From the NCBI GenBank assembly GCA_004020315.1, contig SAQG01000002.1, positions 186,001 to 250,000 of the forward strand: 64,000 nt of DNA, in the 5' to 3' direction. Source of the DNA: Mesorhizobium sp. (GTDB lineage Bacteria; Pseudomonadota; Alphaproteobacteria; Rhizobiales; Rhizobiaceae). Every line of letters begins with the position of its first letter. Within the stretch, counting starts at the first letter, position 1. The notes beneath the pieces were generated by a model that was not told where the DNA came from, searched no databases, and saw only the letters and a list, made by a program, of their open reading frames with translations. Shown one piece after another: positions 1 to 9,576 of the stretch. A program made the translations under genes and the position numbers.

Positions 1-117
1 CACGATCTCGCCGCGCTTCAGCGAAAAGTCGGCGCCGTTGAGGATGGTCAGCTTGCGCGGCCCCTGGACATAATGCCGCTCGACGCTCTTCAGCTCGATA
101 ATGGCCTCGGCCATCAT
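1..117 (-). CDS. lolD: LolD, lipoprotein-releasing ABC transporter ATPase (5' part only)
   Basis: Only the first 39 codons are inside the window; the gene continues past position 1. The translated start ([19 protein letters not shown]) followed by a KLTILNGADFSLKRGE-like stretch is the usual N-terminus of an ABC ATPase of the LolD/MacB type, just before the Walker A motif. LolD powers release of outer-membrane lipoproteins from the inner membrane together with LolC/E. The ATG at 117 overlaps the TGA of the upstream permease gene (ATGA), so the two are probably translationally coupled. The family call rests on this short piece plus its neighbour. Confidence 0.85.
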   Translation of the reverse strand, partial: MMAEAIIELKSVERHYVQGPRKLTILNGADFSLKRGEIV

Positions 118-1400
118 TCGTACCTCAGCGCTTCGACCGGATCGAGCCTGGCCGCGCGCCATGCCGGAAACAGCGTCGCCAGGAACGACAGCACCAGCGC
201 CATCAGGACCACCGATATCGTCTCGCTGGCGTCCATGCGGGCAGGCAGCTGGCTCAGGAAATAGAGCTCGGGATTGAACAGCCTCTCGCCGGCCAGCCAG
301 GAGAAGAACTGGCGGATGCGTTCGACGTTCAGGCAGATAACGACGCCGAGGAGGACGCCGGCGAGAGTGCCTACCACGCCGATCGCCGCCCCCGTCATCA
401 GGAAGATGCGCAAAATCGCGCCGCGCGTGGCGCCCATCGTGCGCAGGATGGCGATGTCGTGGCCCTTATCCTTCACCAGCATAATCAGGCCCGAAATGAT
501 GTTGAGCGCCGCCACCAGCACGATCAGCGTCAGGATCATGAACATGACGTTGCGCTCCACCTGCAGCGCATCGAAGAACGTCCTGTTGCGTTCTCGCCAG
601 TCGACCATGGTGATCGGCCGCTGGGACGCCTCCTCGACCTTCGGCTTCAGCGCGTCGACATTGTCGGGATTGTCGACGTAGATCTCGATCGCCTGGGCCC
701 GGCCATCCATGTTGAAATAGAGCTGCGCTTCCGAAAACGGCATGTAGACGATGGAACTGTCATATTCCGACATGCCGACTTCGAAGATCGCCGTGACCGG
801 GTAGCCCTTCATGCGTGGTGTCGTGCCGAGCGGCGTCACATCGCCCTCGGGCGCGATCAGCGTGATCGTGTCGCCGAGCACAAGACCGAGGTTGTCGGCC
901 ATGCGGGTGCCGATGGCGACGCCCTCGCTTGTGTCGAAGCCGGCGATCGAGCCCTGCTTGATATTGTTGGCGACGATTGAAATCTTGCCCAGATCCTCGC
1001 CGCGTATGCCGCGCACCAGCGCCCCTGACCCGCCGCCGACATTGCCTTGCGCCAGCACCTGCCCGTCGATCAGCGGAATGGCGTATTGGACGCCGGGCAC
1101 GCCGTTGATGCGGCCGGCGACCTGCGCATAGTCCTCCAGCGGCATGTCGAGCGGCTGCACGATCAGATGACCGTTGACGCCAAGGATGCGCGTCAGGAGT
1201 TCGGCGCGAAACCCGTTCATGACAGCCATCACGACGATCAGCGTGGCGACGCCCAGCATGATGCCGAGGAAGGAGATCGAGGCGATGACGGAGATCACCG
1301 TCTCTTTGCGGCGCGAGCGCAGATAGCGCCACGCGACCATGCGTTCGAAGACGGAAAAAGGTCCGGCGGCCGGGGGTTTCGCTGCTGCCGCTTCACTCAT
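114..1400 (-). CDS. lolC: LolC/LolE family lipoprotein-releasing permease
   Basis: A 428-residue inner-membrane permease that, with LolD, extracts mature lipoproteins from the inner membrane and hands them to LolA. One membrane segment lies near residues 35-60, followed by a large periplasmic domain and three C-terminal membrane segments (about 280-420). The FtsX-type signature [16 protein letters not shown] lies in the last third. The N-terminal [13 protein letters not shown] is typical of LolC/E. It overlaps proS by ATGA upstream and lolD by ATGA downstream. Only one LolC/E-type permease is seen here, so it may act as a homodimer; LolC and LolE cannot be told apart from this sequence alone. 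Confidence 0.93.
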   Translation of the reverse strand: MSEAAAAKPPAAGPFSVFERMVAWRYLRSRRKETVISVIASISFLGIMLGVATLIVVMAVMNGFRAELLTRILGVNGHLIVQPLDMPLEDYAQVAGRINGVPGVQYAIPLIDGQVLAQGNVGGGSGALVRGIRGEDLGKISIVANNIKQGSIAGFDTSEGVAIGTRMADNLGLVLGDTITLIAPEGDVTPLGTTPRMKGYPVTAIFEVGMSEYDSSIVYMPFSEAQLYFNMDGRAQAIEIYVDNPDNVDALKPKVEEASQRPITMVDWRERNRTFFDALQVERNVMFMILTLIVLVAALNIISGLIMLVKDKGHDIAILRTMGATRGAILRIFLMTGAAIGVVGTLAGVLLGVVICLNVERIRQFFSWLAGERLFNPELYFLSQLPARMDASETISVVLMALVLSFLATLFPAWRAARLDPVEALRYE

Positions 1401-2725
1401 GCGGCAAAACCGAAGCGCTTCTTCGCGTCCGCGATCGGCAGCGTCTCACGCTCGCCAGTCTTGCGGTTCTTGATCTCGATTTCGCCGGCGACCACGCCGC
1501 GCGGCCCGACGATCACCTGCCACGGTAGGCCGATCAGGTCGGCGGTGGCGAACTTGCCGCCCGGCCGCTGGTCGGTGTCGTCGTAGAGAACGTCCTTGCC
1601 GACGGCGACAAATGCCGCATAGAGTTCATCGCAGACGCGGTCGCAGTCGGCGTCGCCGGCCTTCATGTTGATCAGGCCGATGTCGAAAGGCGCCACCGCA
1701 TCCGGCCAGATGATGCCGTTGTCGTCATGGCTGGCCTCGATGATCGCCGCGACCAGCCGCGTCGGGCCGATGCCGTAGGAACCTCCGGAGACAAAATTAT
1801 CCTTGCCGTCGGGCCCGGTCACCTTGGCGCCCATCGGTTTCGAATATTTGTCGCCGAAATGGAAGATGTGGCCGACCTCGATACCGCGCGCCGAGACCCG
1901 GTCGCTAGTCGCAACCTTCTCCCACGCCGCCTCGTCGTGCATCTCGTCGGTCGCGGCATAGGGCGTCGTCCATTTCTTGACGATGTCAGCGATCTCGGCA
2001 TCGTTGGAGAAGTCCGTGTCCGCACCCGGCACATCAAGCGCAAGATAGTCGCGATGGCAATAGACCTGGCTCTCGCCGGTGTCGGCCAGGATGATGAATT
2101 CGTGGCTGAGGTCGCCGCCGATCGGCCCGGTGTCGGCACGCATCGGGATTGCCTGCAGCCCCATGCGGGTGAACGTCCTGAGATAAGACACGAACATCCT
2201 GTTATAGGCCGCTTTGGCGCCTTCGAAGTCGAGGTCGAAGGAATAGGCGTCCTTCATCAGGAACTCGCGCGAACGCATGACGCCGAAGCGCGGCCGTACC
2301 TCGTCGCGGAATTTCCACTGGATGTGATAGAGATTGAGCGGCAGATCCTTATAGGACTTCACATAGGCGCGGAAAATCTCGGTGACCACCTCCTCGTTGG
2401 TCGGCCCATAGAGCATGTCCCGATCTTGCCGGTCCTTGATGCGCAGCATCTCCTTGCCGTAGTCGTCATAGCGGCCGCTTTCGCGCCACAGGTCGGCGGA
2501 CTGGATGGTCGGCATCAGGATCTCGAGCGCGCCGGCCCGGTCCTGCTCCTCGCGAACGATCCGGCAGACCTTGTCCAGCACCCTTTTGCCGAGCGGCAGC
2601 CAGGAAAAACTGCCTTGCCCCTGCTGGCGGATCATGCCGGCGCGTAGCATCAGCCGGTGCGAGACGATTTCGGCCTCGCGCGGATTTTCTTTGAGGATAG
2701 GCAGGAAATAGCGCGACAAACGCAT
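1397..2725 (-). CDS. proS: Prolyl-tRNA synthetase, short type without editing insertion
   Basis: Class II aminoacyl-tRNA synthetase that charges tRNA-Pro in the cytoplasm. With the start at 2725 ([15 protein letters not shown]) it has 442 residues; an upstream in-frame ATG at 2755 would add ten residues unlike the family. Motif 2 is seen as [17 protein letters not shown] and motif 3 as [13 protein letters not shown]. The distance between them is short, so the roughly 180-residue editing insertion of the E. coli enzyme (572 residues) is absent, as known for alphaproteobacterial ProS. The stop overlaps the lolC start (ATGA), placing it in the same transcript as lolC-lolD. Confidence 0.96.
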   Translation of the reverse strand: MRLSRYFLPILKENPREAEIVSHRLMLRAGMIRQQGQGSFSWLPLGKRVLDKVCRIVREEQDRAGALEILMPTIQSADLWRESGRYDDYGKEMLRIKDRQDRDMLYGPTNEEVVTEIFRAYVKSYKDLPLNLYHIQWKFRDEVRPRFGVMRSREFLMKDAYSFDLDFEGAKAAYNRMFVSYLRTFTRMGLQAIPMRADTGPIGGDLSHEFIILADTGESQVYCHRDYLALDVPGADTDFSNDAEIADIVKKWTTPYAATDEMHDEAAWEKVATSDRVSARGIEVGHIFHFGDKYSKPMGAKVTGPDGKDNFVSGGSYGIGPTRLVAAIIEASHDDNGIIWPDAVAPFDIGLINMKAGDADCDRVCDELYAAFVAVGKDVLYDDTDQRPGGKFATADLIGLPWQVIVGPRGVVAGEIEIKNRKTGERETLPIADAKKRFGFAA

Positions 2726-2981
2726 GGACTTGTCCGTGAGAGAGGATTGCCGCACCGGAATCGGCGCAGCGCTGGCTTGCTTGCCCCGGCTTCATAGCCA
2801 TTTCATGACGGAATGGAAACCCGCCCCCGGCGCTGCAAAAAACGGGGCGCAGTCGCGCATCCGCCTTGCTGGTCGTTTCGCAAGCAACGCCTGCCATACT
2901 ATTGTGCAGTGCAGCACGAGATTGCTTATTTCCAGGCAAAATTCTGCGTGACATTTTCACTCGCCTTGGTCTAATGTGCCC

Positions 2982-3132
2982 CGATAACCGAGAGGGCGGA
3001 AAGAAATCTGCCCTCCTACGCGGTCAAAGTCTTGGGAGGATGCGATCTAGGCGCGGTTACTCGCTGCCGCCGGACACCGGAAACAGATCGGACGCGTTTA
3101 AATTGCAAGGCCTCGTGCCTTGCATTTTTTTT
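2982..3132 (+). ncRNA. Candidate small RNA of about 150 nt
   Basis: Inferred from sequence only. The promoter-like hexamers GTGACA and TCTAAT are 16 bp apart and would start transcription near 2982. A hairpin pairs 2992-2999 with 3008-3015 (GAGGGCGG with CTGCCCTC, one G-U pair). An unpaired-looking purine-rich CTTGGGAGGATG follows near 3031-3042, and the transcript would end at a perfect 8-bp stem plus eight T residues. No reading frame in the interval looks like a protein. It lies between two minus-strand genes, so the terminator does not serve a neighbour. Family not recognised. Confidence 0.5.
3104..3132 (+). terminator. Intrinsic terminator with perfect 8-bp stem
   Basis: TGCAAGGC (3104-3111) pairs perfectly with GCCTTGCA (3117-3124) around a 5-nt loop, followed by eight T residues (3125-3132). 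The T-run is only on the plus strand, so it ends a plus-strand transcript although no plus-strand protein gene lies upstream. Confidence 0.85.
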
Positions 3133-3197
3133 GTGCAATCATTTGGTTAGCACGACAAATTACGACATCACTTTACCTAACGTCAGGCCCAGCGGGT

Positions 3198-3554
3198 TCA
3201 AAAACCTGCATCGGCTTCTGGCCCGGATTGGTTCTGATGTACAGGATGCGGACAGCCGTGCCCGGCGGTCAAATTTTCAGGGTTCTGGCTGAAATCCGGC
3301 ACGATGTGCGGGATGTCGTCGATACCGAGGCCCAGCCCTCTCGTAATGCCATAGAAGATGCCAAGAAGAACCAGCGTGACGATCGTCGTCCGCAGAACGG
3401 CGCGCAGCATATGCGGTCCGCGCGGCGCGCTGGGTACCGTGCCCAGCGTCACGTCCTCATCCTCGTCCTGCGTCCTCAGGCTGAACGGCAGGATGGCGAA
3501 CAGCACCACCCACCAGGTGATGAAGAACAGGGCGAGAAACGAAACCCAGCTCAT
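3198..3554 (-). CDS. DUF1467 family small membrane protein
   Basis: A 118-residue protein of unknown function. Two hydrophobic membrane segments are visible: about residues 3-24 (SFLALFFITWWVVLFAILPF) and 53-75 (RTTIVTLVLLGIFYGI). The short linker is acidic (TQDEDEDV). This layout and the MSWVS start match the DUF1467 family of alphaproteobacteria. The last 25 or so residues after DFSQNPENL are low in conservation-like features and may be a lineage-specific tail. It overlaps the mce stop by 4 bp, so it probably shares a transcript with rnj and mce; no role is known to me. Confidence 0.8.
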   Translation of the reverse strand: MSWVSFLALFFITWWVVLFAILPFSLRTQDEDEDVTLGTVPSAPRGPHMLRAVLRTTIVTLVLLGIFYGITRGLGLGIDDIPHIVPDFSQNPENLTAGHGCPHPVHQNQSGPEADAGF

Positions 3555-3955
3555 GTTTGCTCCAGTTCAACCAGCGTGCCGAAGAAATCCTTGGGATGCA
3601 GGAACAGCACCGGCCTGCCATGCGCGCCGGTCTTCGGGTTGCCGTCGCCCAGGACGCGGGCGCCGCTGGCCTTGAGGTGATCCCGCGCGGCAAGAATGTC
3701 ATCGACCTCATAGCAGACATGATGCATGCCGCCCGAGGGGTTCTTCTCCAGGAATGCCGCGATCGGTGAGGCTTCGCCAAGCGGCTCCAGCAATTCGATC
3801 TTGGTGTTGCCGACATCGACGAACACCACCGTCACGCCATGCTCCGGCAGCGCCTGCGGCGCGGTCACCCGAGCGCCGAGCGTATCGCGATAGGTCGCTG
3901 TCGCCGCGGCCAGATCCGGCACGGCAAGCGCGACATGGTTCAGGCGTCCGAGCAT
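3551..3955 (-). CDS. mce: Methylmalonyl-CoA epimerase
   Basis: A 134-residue vicinal-oxygen-chelate enzyme that interconverts the 2R and 2S forms of methylmalonyl-CoA in propionyl-CoA breakdown. The two half-modules are visible: LNHVALAVPDL at residues 5-15, with a metal-binding His, and GMHHVCYEVDDI in the second half; the C-terminal VELEQ carries the last expected metal-ligand Glu. Length matches the family. It lies between rnj (88-bp repeat-filled gap upstream) and the DUF1467 gene (4-bp overlap). No other propionate genes are in the window. Confidence 0.93.
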   Translation of the reverse strand: MLGRLNHVALAVPDLAAATATYRDTLGARVTAPQALPEHGVTVVFVDVGNTKIELLEPLGEASPIAAFLEKNPSGGMHHVCYEVDDILAARDHLKASGARVLGDGNPKTGAHGRPVLFLHPKDFFGTLVELEQT

Positions 3956-3967
3956 AGGTTTTCCTCA

Positions 3968-4055
3968 GGGCAGTAAGGCAATAGGGCAGTATGGGAGTAG
4001 GGAAAAACTACTTTCTCCCCCTACTGCCGTACTGCCCTACTCCCCTATTCCCTTA
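3968..4055. repeat. Inverted array of degenerate 8-bp repeats
   Basis: The left arm (3968-4002) reads as tandem octamers GGGCAGTA, AGGCAATA, GGGCAGTA, TGGGAGTA, then GGG. The right arm (4019-4055), read on the other strand, has the same unit: GGGAATA, GGGGAGTA, GGGCAGTA, CGGCAGTA, GGG. The arms are separated by a 16-nt A/T/C-rich spacer and can form a long imperfect hairpin. The right arm runs into the TAA stop of rnj (4053-4055), so the element fills the whole rnj-mce gap. Confidence 0.85.
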
Positions 4056-5723
4056 CCTTGTGACGAACACCGTCACCAGCGGCTTCTTGCCCCAGGCTTC
4101 ATTGGCGGCGCCACGCACGGCGCGGCGCACCGCCTCCTGCACGAGGTCGAGGTCTCTTCGGCGCTGACGGGGGATGGAGTCCACGGCGCCGATTGCCGCA
4201 TCGATCATCAGGTCCTCCAGGCTCTCGCCGCGGGCGTCGGCCTCGGCAACGCCGATGGCGACCAGATCAGGATCGCCGGCGAGCTCATACTTGTCGTCGA
4301 GCACGACATTGACCGCGACATGGCCGGCGAAGGACAGCTTGCGCCGGTCGCGAATGCCCATCGCCTGGTCGGTGCCGATCAGCCTGCCGTCTTTGTAGAT
4401 GCGGCCGAACGGCACCTGGTCGATGATCGTCGCCGCACCGGGATAGAGCCGCAGCATGTCGCCGTCGCGCACCTGCGCCACCTGGCCGATCCCCGACACC
4501 GACATCAGCGACCCCTGCGCCACCAGATGCGCCGCCTCGCCATGCACCGGCACGCCGATCTGCGGGCGCACCCATTGATACATCTTACGCAATTCGCTGC
4601 GGCGCGGATGTCCAGACACATGCACCAGCGCATCGCCGTCTTCGATGATCTTGATGCCGAGGTCGATCAGGCGGTTCTTGATCTCGAGGATACCTTTCTC
4701 GTTGCCGGGAATGGTGCGCGAGGAAAACACCACCGTATCGCCGGCCGTCAGCGACACCGATTTCATCTCGTCGCGCGACAGTTTTGCCAATGCCGCAAGC
4801 GGCTCGCCCTGGCTGCCGGTGCAGATGATGACGAGGTTTTCGCGCGGGATGAAACCAAAGTCCTCCTCGGCGATGAATTCAGGCAGCCCATCCATATAGC
4901 CGAGCTCGCCGGCAACATCGATGACGCGCTTCAGCGAGCGGCCGAGCACCAGGCACTGGCGGCCGGCATCGCGTGCCGCCCTCGCAATGGAGACGATGCG
5001 CCCGACATTGGAGGAAAAAGTGGTGACCGCGACGCGGCCCTTGGCGCTCTGGATGACGCCCTTGAGGCCTTCGCCCACCGCCACTTCCGACGGCGACTCC
5101 CCTTCCCGCAGGGCATTGGTGGAATCGCAGATCAGCGCCAGCACACCCTTGTCGCCATAGGCGCGAAAGCGGGCCTCGTCGGTCATCGGCCCGATCGTCG
5201 GCGCCGGATCGATCTTCCAGTCGCCGGTGTGGATGACGGTGCCGGCCGGCGAGGTGATCGCCAGCGACATTGGTTCGGGAATCGAATGCGCGACCGGGAT
5301 GGCCTCGATCTCGAATGGGCCGACGTTGAACTTTTCGCCGGCGCGATAGATCGTCACCGGGATCTTCGGTGCGCCCTGCTCGCCCTGCCGCTTGGCTTCC
5401 AGCAATCCGGCGCCGAACGGCGTCATCCAGACCGGCGCCTTGAGCTTCGGCCATGTGTCGAGCAGCGCGCCGTAATGGTCCTCATGCGCGTGCGTGATGA
5501 TGATGCCGCGCAGATTGGCGACGTTCTCCTCGATGAAGCGCGTGTCGGGCAGCACCAGGTCGACGCCGGGCAGGCTGGCATCGGGAAAGGTGACGCCGAC
5601 ATCGACCACGATCCATTCGCGCGCATTGGCCGGGCCGTAGCCATAGAGAGCGAAGTTCATGCCGATCTCGCCGACGCCGCCGAGCGGCACGAAGACGAGT
5701 TCGGCGTTTTCCGCTGTCGCCAT
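4053..5723 (-). CDS. rnj: Ribonuclease J (metallo-beta-lactamase/beta-CASP)
   Basis: A 556-residue RNase J, a 5'-to-3' exonuclease and endonuclease for RNA maturation and decay. The metallo-beta-lactamase zinc motif HAHEDH is at residues 78-83. Further family signatures are a second ligand region HTGDW, the beta-CASP stretch near FSSRTIPGNEKGI, and HVSGHPRRSELRKMYQW in the last part. Length is that of the bacterial enzyme. The start at 5723 follows the purine-rich AGGAAAGATC. It lies 66 bp downstream of birA across a tandem repeat. Its stop codon lies inside the octamer repeat element. Confidence 0.95.
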   Translation of the reverse strand: MATAENAELVFVPLGGVGEIGMNFALYGYGPANAREWIVVDVGVTFPDASLPGVDLVLPDTRFIEENVANLRGIIITHAHEDHYGALLDTWPKLKAPVWMTPFGAGLLEAKRQGEQGAPKIPVTIYRAGEKFNVGPFEIEAIPVAHSIPEPMSLAITSPAGTVIHTGDWKIDPAPTIGPMTDEARFRAYGDKGVLALICDSTNALREGESPSEVAVGEGLKGVIQSAKGRVAVTTFSSNVGRIVSIARAARDAGRQCLVLGRSLKRVIDVAGELGYMDGLPEFIAEEDFGFIPRENLVIICTGSQGEPLAALAKLSRDEMKSVSLTAGDTVVFSSRTIPGNEKGILEIKNRLIDLGIKIIEDGDALVHVSGHPRRSELRKMYQWVRPQIGVPVHGEAAHLVAQGSLMSVSGIGQVAQVRDGDMLRLYPGAATIIDQVPFGRIYKDGRLIGTDQAMGIRDRRKLSFAGHVAVNVVLDDKYELAGDPDLVAIGVAEADARGESLEDLMIDAAIGAVDSIPRQRRRDLDLVQEAVRRAVRGAANEAWGKKPLVTVFVTR

Positions 5724-5738
5724 GATCTTTCCTTTCCT

Positions 5739-5798
5739 GGCCGGTCAAACCAAGCCCTTCAAAACTGGGGCCCGTCAAACCTGGGCCCGTCAAACTTG
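5739..5798. repeat. Four tandem copies of a 15-bp unit
   Basis: Four adjacent 15-bp units (5739-5753, 5754-5768, 5769-5783, 5784-5798) share the pattern GGCCCGTCAAACNTG with a few changes. The last copy runs into the 3' end of birA and supplies its TGA stop (5790-5792) and last codons. The array fills most of the birA-rnj gap. Confidence 0.9.
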
Positions 5799-6611
5799 GG
5801 CCGACGCGACCGCACCGAAATGCACGTCGCCGGCGGCGATCGTCAGAACCGAACCCTCATCGTCGCGGATCACGAAACGGCAGTCCTCGTCAATGGTCTC
5901 GAACGTGCCGCGCACCACATTACCGTCAATTCTGACAGCAACCTGCCCACCAAGCCCTGCCGCGCGCGCCAGCCAGCGGCGCCTGACGGCGGAAAGCCCG
6001 CGCCCATCATTCCACAGCCGCGCATTCTCGCTCCAGGCATCCGACAGCGCCAGAAACAGCGTCTCGGCATCGCAAGCAGCGCCCAGCGCGCTAAGCGATG
6101 TCGCGGGATAAGGCAAATCCTTGGGATAAGCCACAACATTGACACCGATGCCGACTGCAACAGCGGATCGATCGCCTTCGAGAATCGCCGATTCCAGCAG
6201 GATGCCGGCAAGCTTGGCGCCGGAGGCAAGCACATCGTTCGGCCATTTCAGCTCGAAACGGTTTTTTCCATCGCTGCCGCCGTCGACGCCGATTGCAATC
6301 TTGCCCTTCGGCACGACGGCGTCGAGCGCATCGGCAAGCGCCAGGCCGGCGACGAAGCCGAGCGTCGCGGCCAAGCGAAGTTCGGCATTGGTGACCACCA
6401 GCAGCGTCGCCGCCAGATTACCCTCGGGCGTCGCCCAGACCCGGCCTCGCCGGCCACGCCCGCTTTCCTGTTTTTTTGAAACGACCCAGAGCTTGCCCGG
6501 ATCCCCCGCCCGCGCATGGTCCAGCGCCAGCGCATTGGTGGAACCGACCGTGTCATGCGCCTCGAGCCGGAACCCTTCCGAGGCCGCTGTTGGAGCCAGC
6601 CGAAATGCCAT
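5790..6611 (-). CDS. birA: Biotin--[acetyl-CoA-carboxylase] ligase
   Basis: Attaches biotin to the carrier subunit of biotin enzymes. With the start at 6611 (MAFRLAPTAAS) it has 273 residues; a start 36 bp upstream would overlap nuoN and add a proline-rich piece unlike the family. The biotinyl-AMP binding loop is seen as ESGRGRRGRVW and the catalytic KWPNDVL follows. There is no N-terminal DNA-binding domain, so it is an enzyme only, not a biotin repressor. It follows nuoN with a 4-bp gap; this nuoN-birA linkage is known in rhizobia. The last codons and stop fall in the 15-bp tandem repeat. Confidence 0.94.
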   Translation of the reverse strand: MAFRLAPTAASEGFRLEAHDTVGSTNALALDHARAGDPGKLWVVSKKQESGRGRRGRVWATPEGNLAATLLVVTNAELRLAATLGFVAGLALADALDAVVPKGKIAIGVDGGSDGKNRFELKWPNDVLASGAKLAGILLESAILEGDRSAVAVGIGVNVVAYPKDLPYPATSLSALGAACDAETLFLALSDAWSENARLWNDGRGLSAVRRRWLARAAGLGGQVAVRIDGNVVRGTFETIDEDCRFVIRDDEGSVLTIAAGDVHFGAVASAQV

Positions 6612-6615
6612 CCCG

Positions 6616-8061
6616 TCAGAAAAATGTCTTGGCGGCGGCTTCGGCATAGGTGCCGATCGGCCCGCCGATCAGCACGTAGAACAGCACGAAGGCGCCGCAG
6701 ACGCCGAGCACGATCCGAAGCTCGGCCGCCATCGGCACGAAGCCGCCGACCGGTTCGTCGAACCACATGATCTTGATGATGCGCAGATAATAATAGGCGC
6801 CCACCACCGAGGCCAGCACGCCGATGATTGCCAGCGCGTAGAGGTTGGCGTTGATGGCGGCGAGGAACACGTACCACTTCCCCCAGAAGCCGGCGAGCGG
6901 CGGGATGCCGGCCAGCGAGAACATCAGGATGGTCAGGATCGTCGCCATGATCGGATTGGTCGACGACAGGCCGGCGAGATCGCTGATCTGTTCGACATTG
7001 CCTTCCCTGCGCCGCATGGCGAGAATGAAGGCGAAGGTGCCGAGCGTCATCACCAGATAGATCAGCATGTAGATGGCGACGCCGCGCACGCCGGCCTGGC
7101 TGTTGGCCGCGAGGCCGACCAGCGCGTAGCCCATATGGCCGATGGAGGAATAGGCCATCAGCCGCTTGATGTTGGTCTGGCCAATGGCCGCGAAGGCGCC
7201 CAGCAGCATCGAGGCGATCGAGATGAAGACGATGATCTGCTGCCAGTCGGCGGCGATCGGCTTGAAGGCGCCCATGGTGACGCGCACGATCAGCGCCATC
7301 GCCGCCATCTTCGGCGCCGCCGCGAGGAAGGCCGTCACCGGCGTCGGCGCGCCTTCATAGACGTCGGGCGTCCACATGTGGAACGGTACCGCCGATATCT
7401 TGAAAGCGAGGCCGGCCAGCACGAAGACCAGGCCGAAGACGAGGCCAAGCTGCCGCTCGCCGCCGCCCAGCGCCGTGGCGATCTCCTGGAAGCCGGTGTT
7501 GCCGGTGTAGCCGTAGACGAGGCTGATGCCGTAAAGCAGCATGCCCGACGACAGCGCGCCAAGGACGAAGTATTTCAACCCCGCCTCGGTCGAGCGCAGA
7601 TTGTCCCGGTTGATCGCCGCCAGCACGTAGATCGCCAGCGACTGCAACTCGAGGCCGAGATAAAGCCCGATCATGCCGTTGGCCGAGATCATCAGCATCA
7701 TGCCGAGCGTGCACAGCAGGATCAGCACCGGATATTCGAACTTGTCGAAATGCTCCGCCTTGGCGAAGCGCATCGACATGACCAGCGTCACCGCCGACCC
7801 GATCAGCGCCAGCACCTTCATGAAGCGGGCGAAGGAATCCTGGACGAAGGCTTCGCCGTAAGCGTTGCCCTGCCCGGTGGAAAAGATCGTCCAGACGCCG
7901 GCAATCACCAGGACGGCGACGGCAAGGCCGCTCACCGTGATGGTGGTGTTGGCGCGCGAATAGGCGCCGAGCATCAGGAGCGCCAGGGCGCCGATGGCGA
8001 GGATCAGCTCTGGTGTCGAGAGCGACAGGCTGGAGAGAAGGTCCGGCGTCATGGTTCGCAA
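6616..8061 (-). CDS. nuoN: NADH-quinone oxidoreductase subunit N
   Basis: A 481-residue antiporter-like membrane subunit of complex I with about 14 membrane segments. The conserved proton-channel region is [20 protein letters not shown] near the middle, with the lysine-bearing FLAAAPKM after it. It is the last nuo gene, 9 bp after nuoM, and continues into birA with a 4-bp gap. Confidence 0.97.
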   Translation of the reverse strand: MRTMTPDLLSSLSLSTPELILAIGALALLMLGAYSRANTTITVSGLAVAVLVIAGVWTIFSTGQGNAYGEAFVQDSFARFMKVLALIGSAVTLVMSMRFAKAEHFDKFEYPVLILLCTLGMMLMISANGMIGLYLGLELQSLAIYVLAAINRDNLRSTEAGLKYFVLGALSSGMLLYGISLVYGYTGNTGFQEIATALGGGERQLGLVFGLVFVLAGLAFKISAVPFHMWTPDVYEGAPTPVTAFLAAAPKMAAMALIVRVTMGAFKPIAADWQQIIVFISIASMLLGAFAAIGQTNIKRLMAYSSIGHMGYALVGLAANSQAGVRGVAIYMLIYLVMTLGTFAFILAMRRREGNVEQISDLAGLSSTNPIMATILTILMFSLAGIPPLAGFWGKWYVFLAAINANLYALAIIGVLASVVGAYYYLRIIKIMWFDEPVGGFVPMAAELRIVLGVCGAFVLFYVLIGGPIGTYAEAAAKTFF

Positions 8062-8070
8062 ACCTCTCAG

Positions 8071-9576
8071 TCAGTTCGCCGCCGCGGTTTGCGCGGTGCC
8101 GATGGATGTGGTGACATTGGTGACGAGCGCCTTGACCGATTCGGCAGTCGCGTCGAAGACCGGCGCCGGGTAGACGCCGAAGAAGATGACCAGCACGACC
8201 AGCGGATAGATGATCACCTTCTCGCGCGCCGACAGGTCGAGCAGGCCTTTCAGGCTGTCCTTGGTCAGCGCGCCGAAGATCACCCGGCGATAGAGCCAGA
8301 GCGCATAAGCCGCGGATAGGATGACGCCGGTGGCGGCGAAGAACGCCACCCATGTGTTGACCCGGAACACGCCGAGCATAGTCAGGAACTCGCCGACGAA
8401 GCCGCTGGTGCCTGGCAGGCCGACATTGGCCATGGTGAAGATCATGAACACGGTGGCGTATTTCGGCATGTTGTTGACCAGCCCGCCATAGGCGTCGATG
8501 TCGCGCGTGTGCATGCGGTCGTAGATGACGCCGACGCAGAGGAACAGCGCGCCTGAGACGAGGCCGTGCGACAGCATCTGGAAGATCGCTCCTTGGACGC
8601 CTTCCTGGTTCATCGCAAAGATGCCCATTGTGACGAAGCCCATATGGGCGACCGACGAATAGGCGATCAGCTTCTTCATATCCTCCTGCATCAACGCCAC
8701 CAGCGAGGTGTAGATGATGGCGACGACGGACAGTGCGAAGACCAGCGGCGCAAACATTTCCGAGGCGATCGGAAACATCGGCAGCGAGAAGCGCAGGAAG
8801 CCATATCCGCCCATCTTGAGCAGGATGGCGGCCAGGATCACCGAACCGGCCGTCGGCGCCTCGACATGCGCGTCCGGCAGCCAGGTGTGCACCGGCCACA
8901 TCGGCATCTTCACGGCGAAGGACGCGAAGAAGGCGAGCCATAGCCAGGTCTGCATGGTGGCCGGGAAATTGTGCGTCAGAAGCGTCGGGATGTCGGTGGT
9001 GCCGGACTGGAAGAACATCGCCATGATGGCGAGCAGCATCAGCACCGAGCCGGCCAGCGTATAGAGGAAGAACTTGAACGAGGCATAGACGCGTCGCTTG
9101 CCGCCCCACACGCCGATGATGATGAACATCGGAATCAGGCCGGCTTCGAAGAAGACATAGAACAAAACGATGTCGAGCGCGCAGAACACGCCGATCATCA
9201 GCGTCTCCAGCAACAGGAAGGCGATCATGTAGGCCTTGACGCGCTTCTCGATCGATTCCCACGAAGCCAGGATGCAGAGCGGCATCAGGAAAGTGGTCAG
9301 GATGACGAACAGCATGGAGATGCCGTCGACACCCATATGGTAGGAGATGCCGGAATCCAGCCAGGCAAACTTCTCGACGAACTGAAAGCCAGGCTCCGAA
9401 TTGTCGAAGCCGGTCCAGATGAATAGCGAAATCACGAAGGTGAACGTCGTCGTAAACAGCGCGATGGCGCGGATGTTGCGGCGCGCATTTTCGCTGTCGT
9501 CACGGACGAACAGGATGAGCAGCACACCAACCAGCGGCAGGAAGGTGACCAGCGAGAGGATCGGCCAGGCGGTCAT
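8071..9576 (-). CDS. nuoM: NADH-quinone oxidoreductase subunit M
   Basis: A 501-residue antiporter-like complex I subunit. The start at 9576 ([14 protein letters not shown]) overlaps the nuoL TGA as ATGA; the frame is open further upstream, but that part lies within nuoL and is not membrane-like. The channel signature [20 protein letters not shown] and the following lysine ([12 protein letters not shown]) are present. It is expected to pump one proton per catalytic cycle, by homology. Confidence 0.97.
   Translation of the reverse strand: MTAWPILSLVTFLPLVGVLLILFVRDDSENARRNIRAIALFTTTFTFVISLFIWTGFDNSEPGFQFVEKFAWLDSGISYHMGVDGISMLFVILTTFLMPLCILASWESIEKRVKAYMIAFLLLETLMIGVFCALDIVLFYVFFEAGLIPMFIIIGVWGGKRRVYASFKFFLYTLAGSVLMLLAIMAMFFQSGTTDIPTLLTHNFPATMQTWLWLAFFASFAVKMPMWPVHTWLPDAHVEAPTAGSVILAAILLKMGGYGFLRFSLPMFPIASEMFAPLVFALSVVAIIYTSLVALMQEDMKKLIAYSSVAHMGFVTMGIFAMNQEGVQGAIFQMLSHGLVSGALFLCVGVIYDRMHTRDIDAYGGLVNNMPKYATVFMIFTMANVGLPGTSGFVGEFLTMLGVFRVNTWVAFFAATGVILSAAYALWLYRRVIFGALTKDSLKGLLDLSAREKVIIYPLVVLVIFFGVYPAPVFDATAESVKALVTNVTTSIGTAQTAAAN

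Larger units (their letters stand above)
2726..3197. other. 472-bp intergenic region with candidate sRNA
   Basis: No convincing protein gene is seen between proS and the DUF1467 gene. The plus strand holds a promoter-like pair (GTGACA at 2948-2953, TCTAAT at 2970-2975), a hairpin at 2992-3015 and a strong intrinsic terminator at 3104-3132, described separately. The remainder shows nothing recognisable. Confidence 0.6.

Noticed and set aside
4320..6479. Very long open frame on the plus strand opposite rnj and birA (over 700 codons)
   Set aside because: It is antisense to two clear genes, rich in Arg/His/Ala, with no recognisable domain; long antisense frames are expected at this G+C.
6139..8319. 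Long plus-strand open frame opposite birA and nuoN
   Set aside because: Shadow of conserved genes with biased composition and no domain or ribosome-site support.
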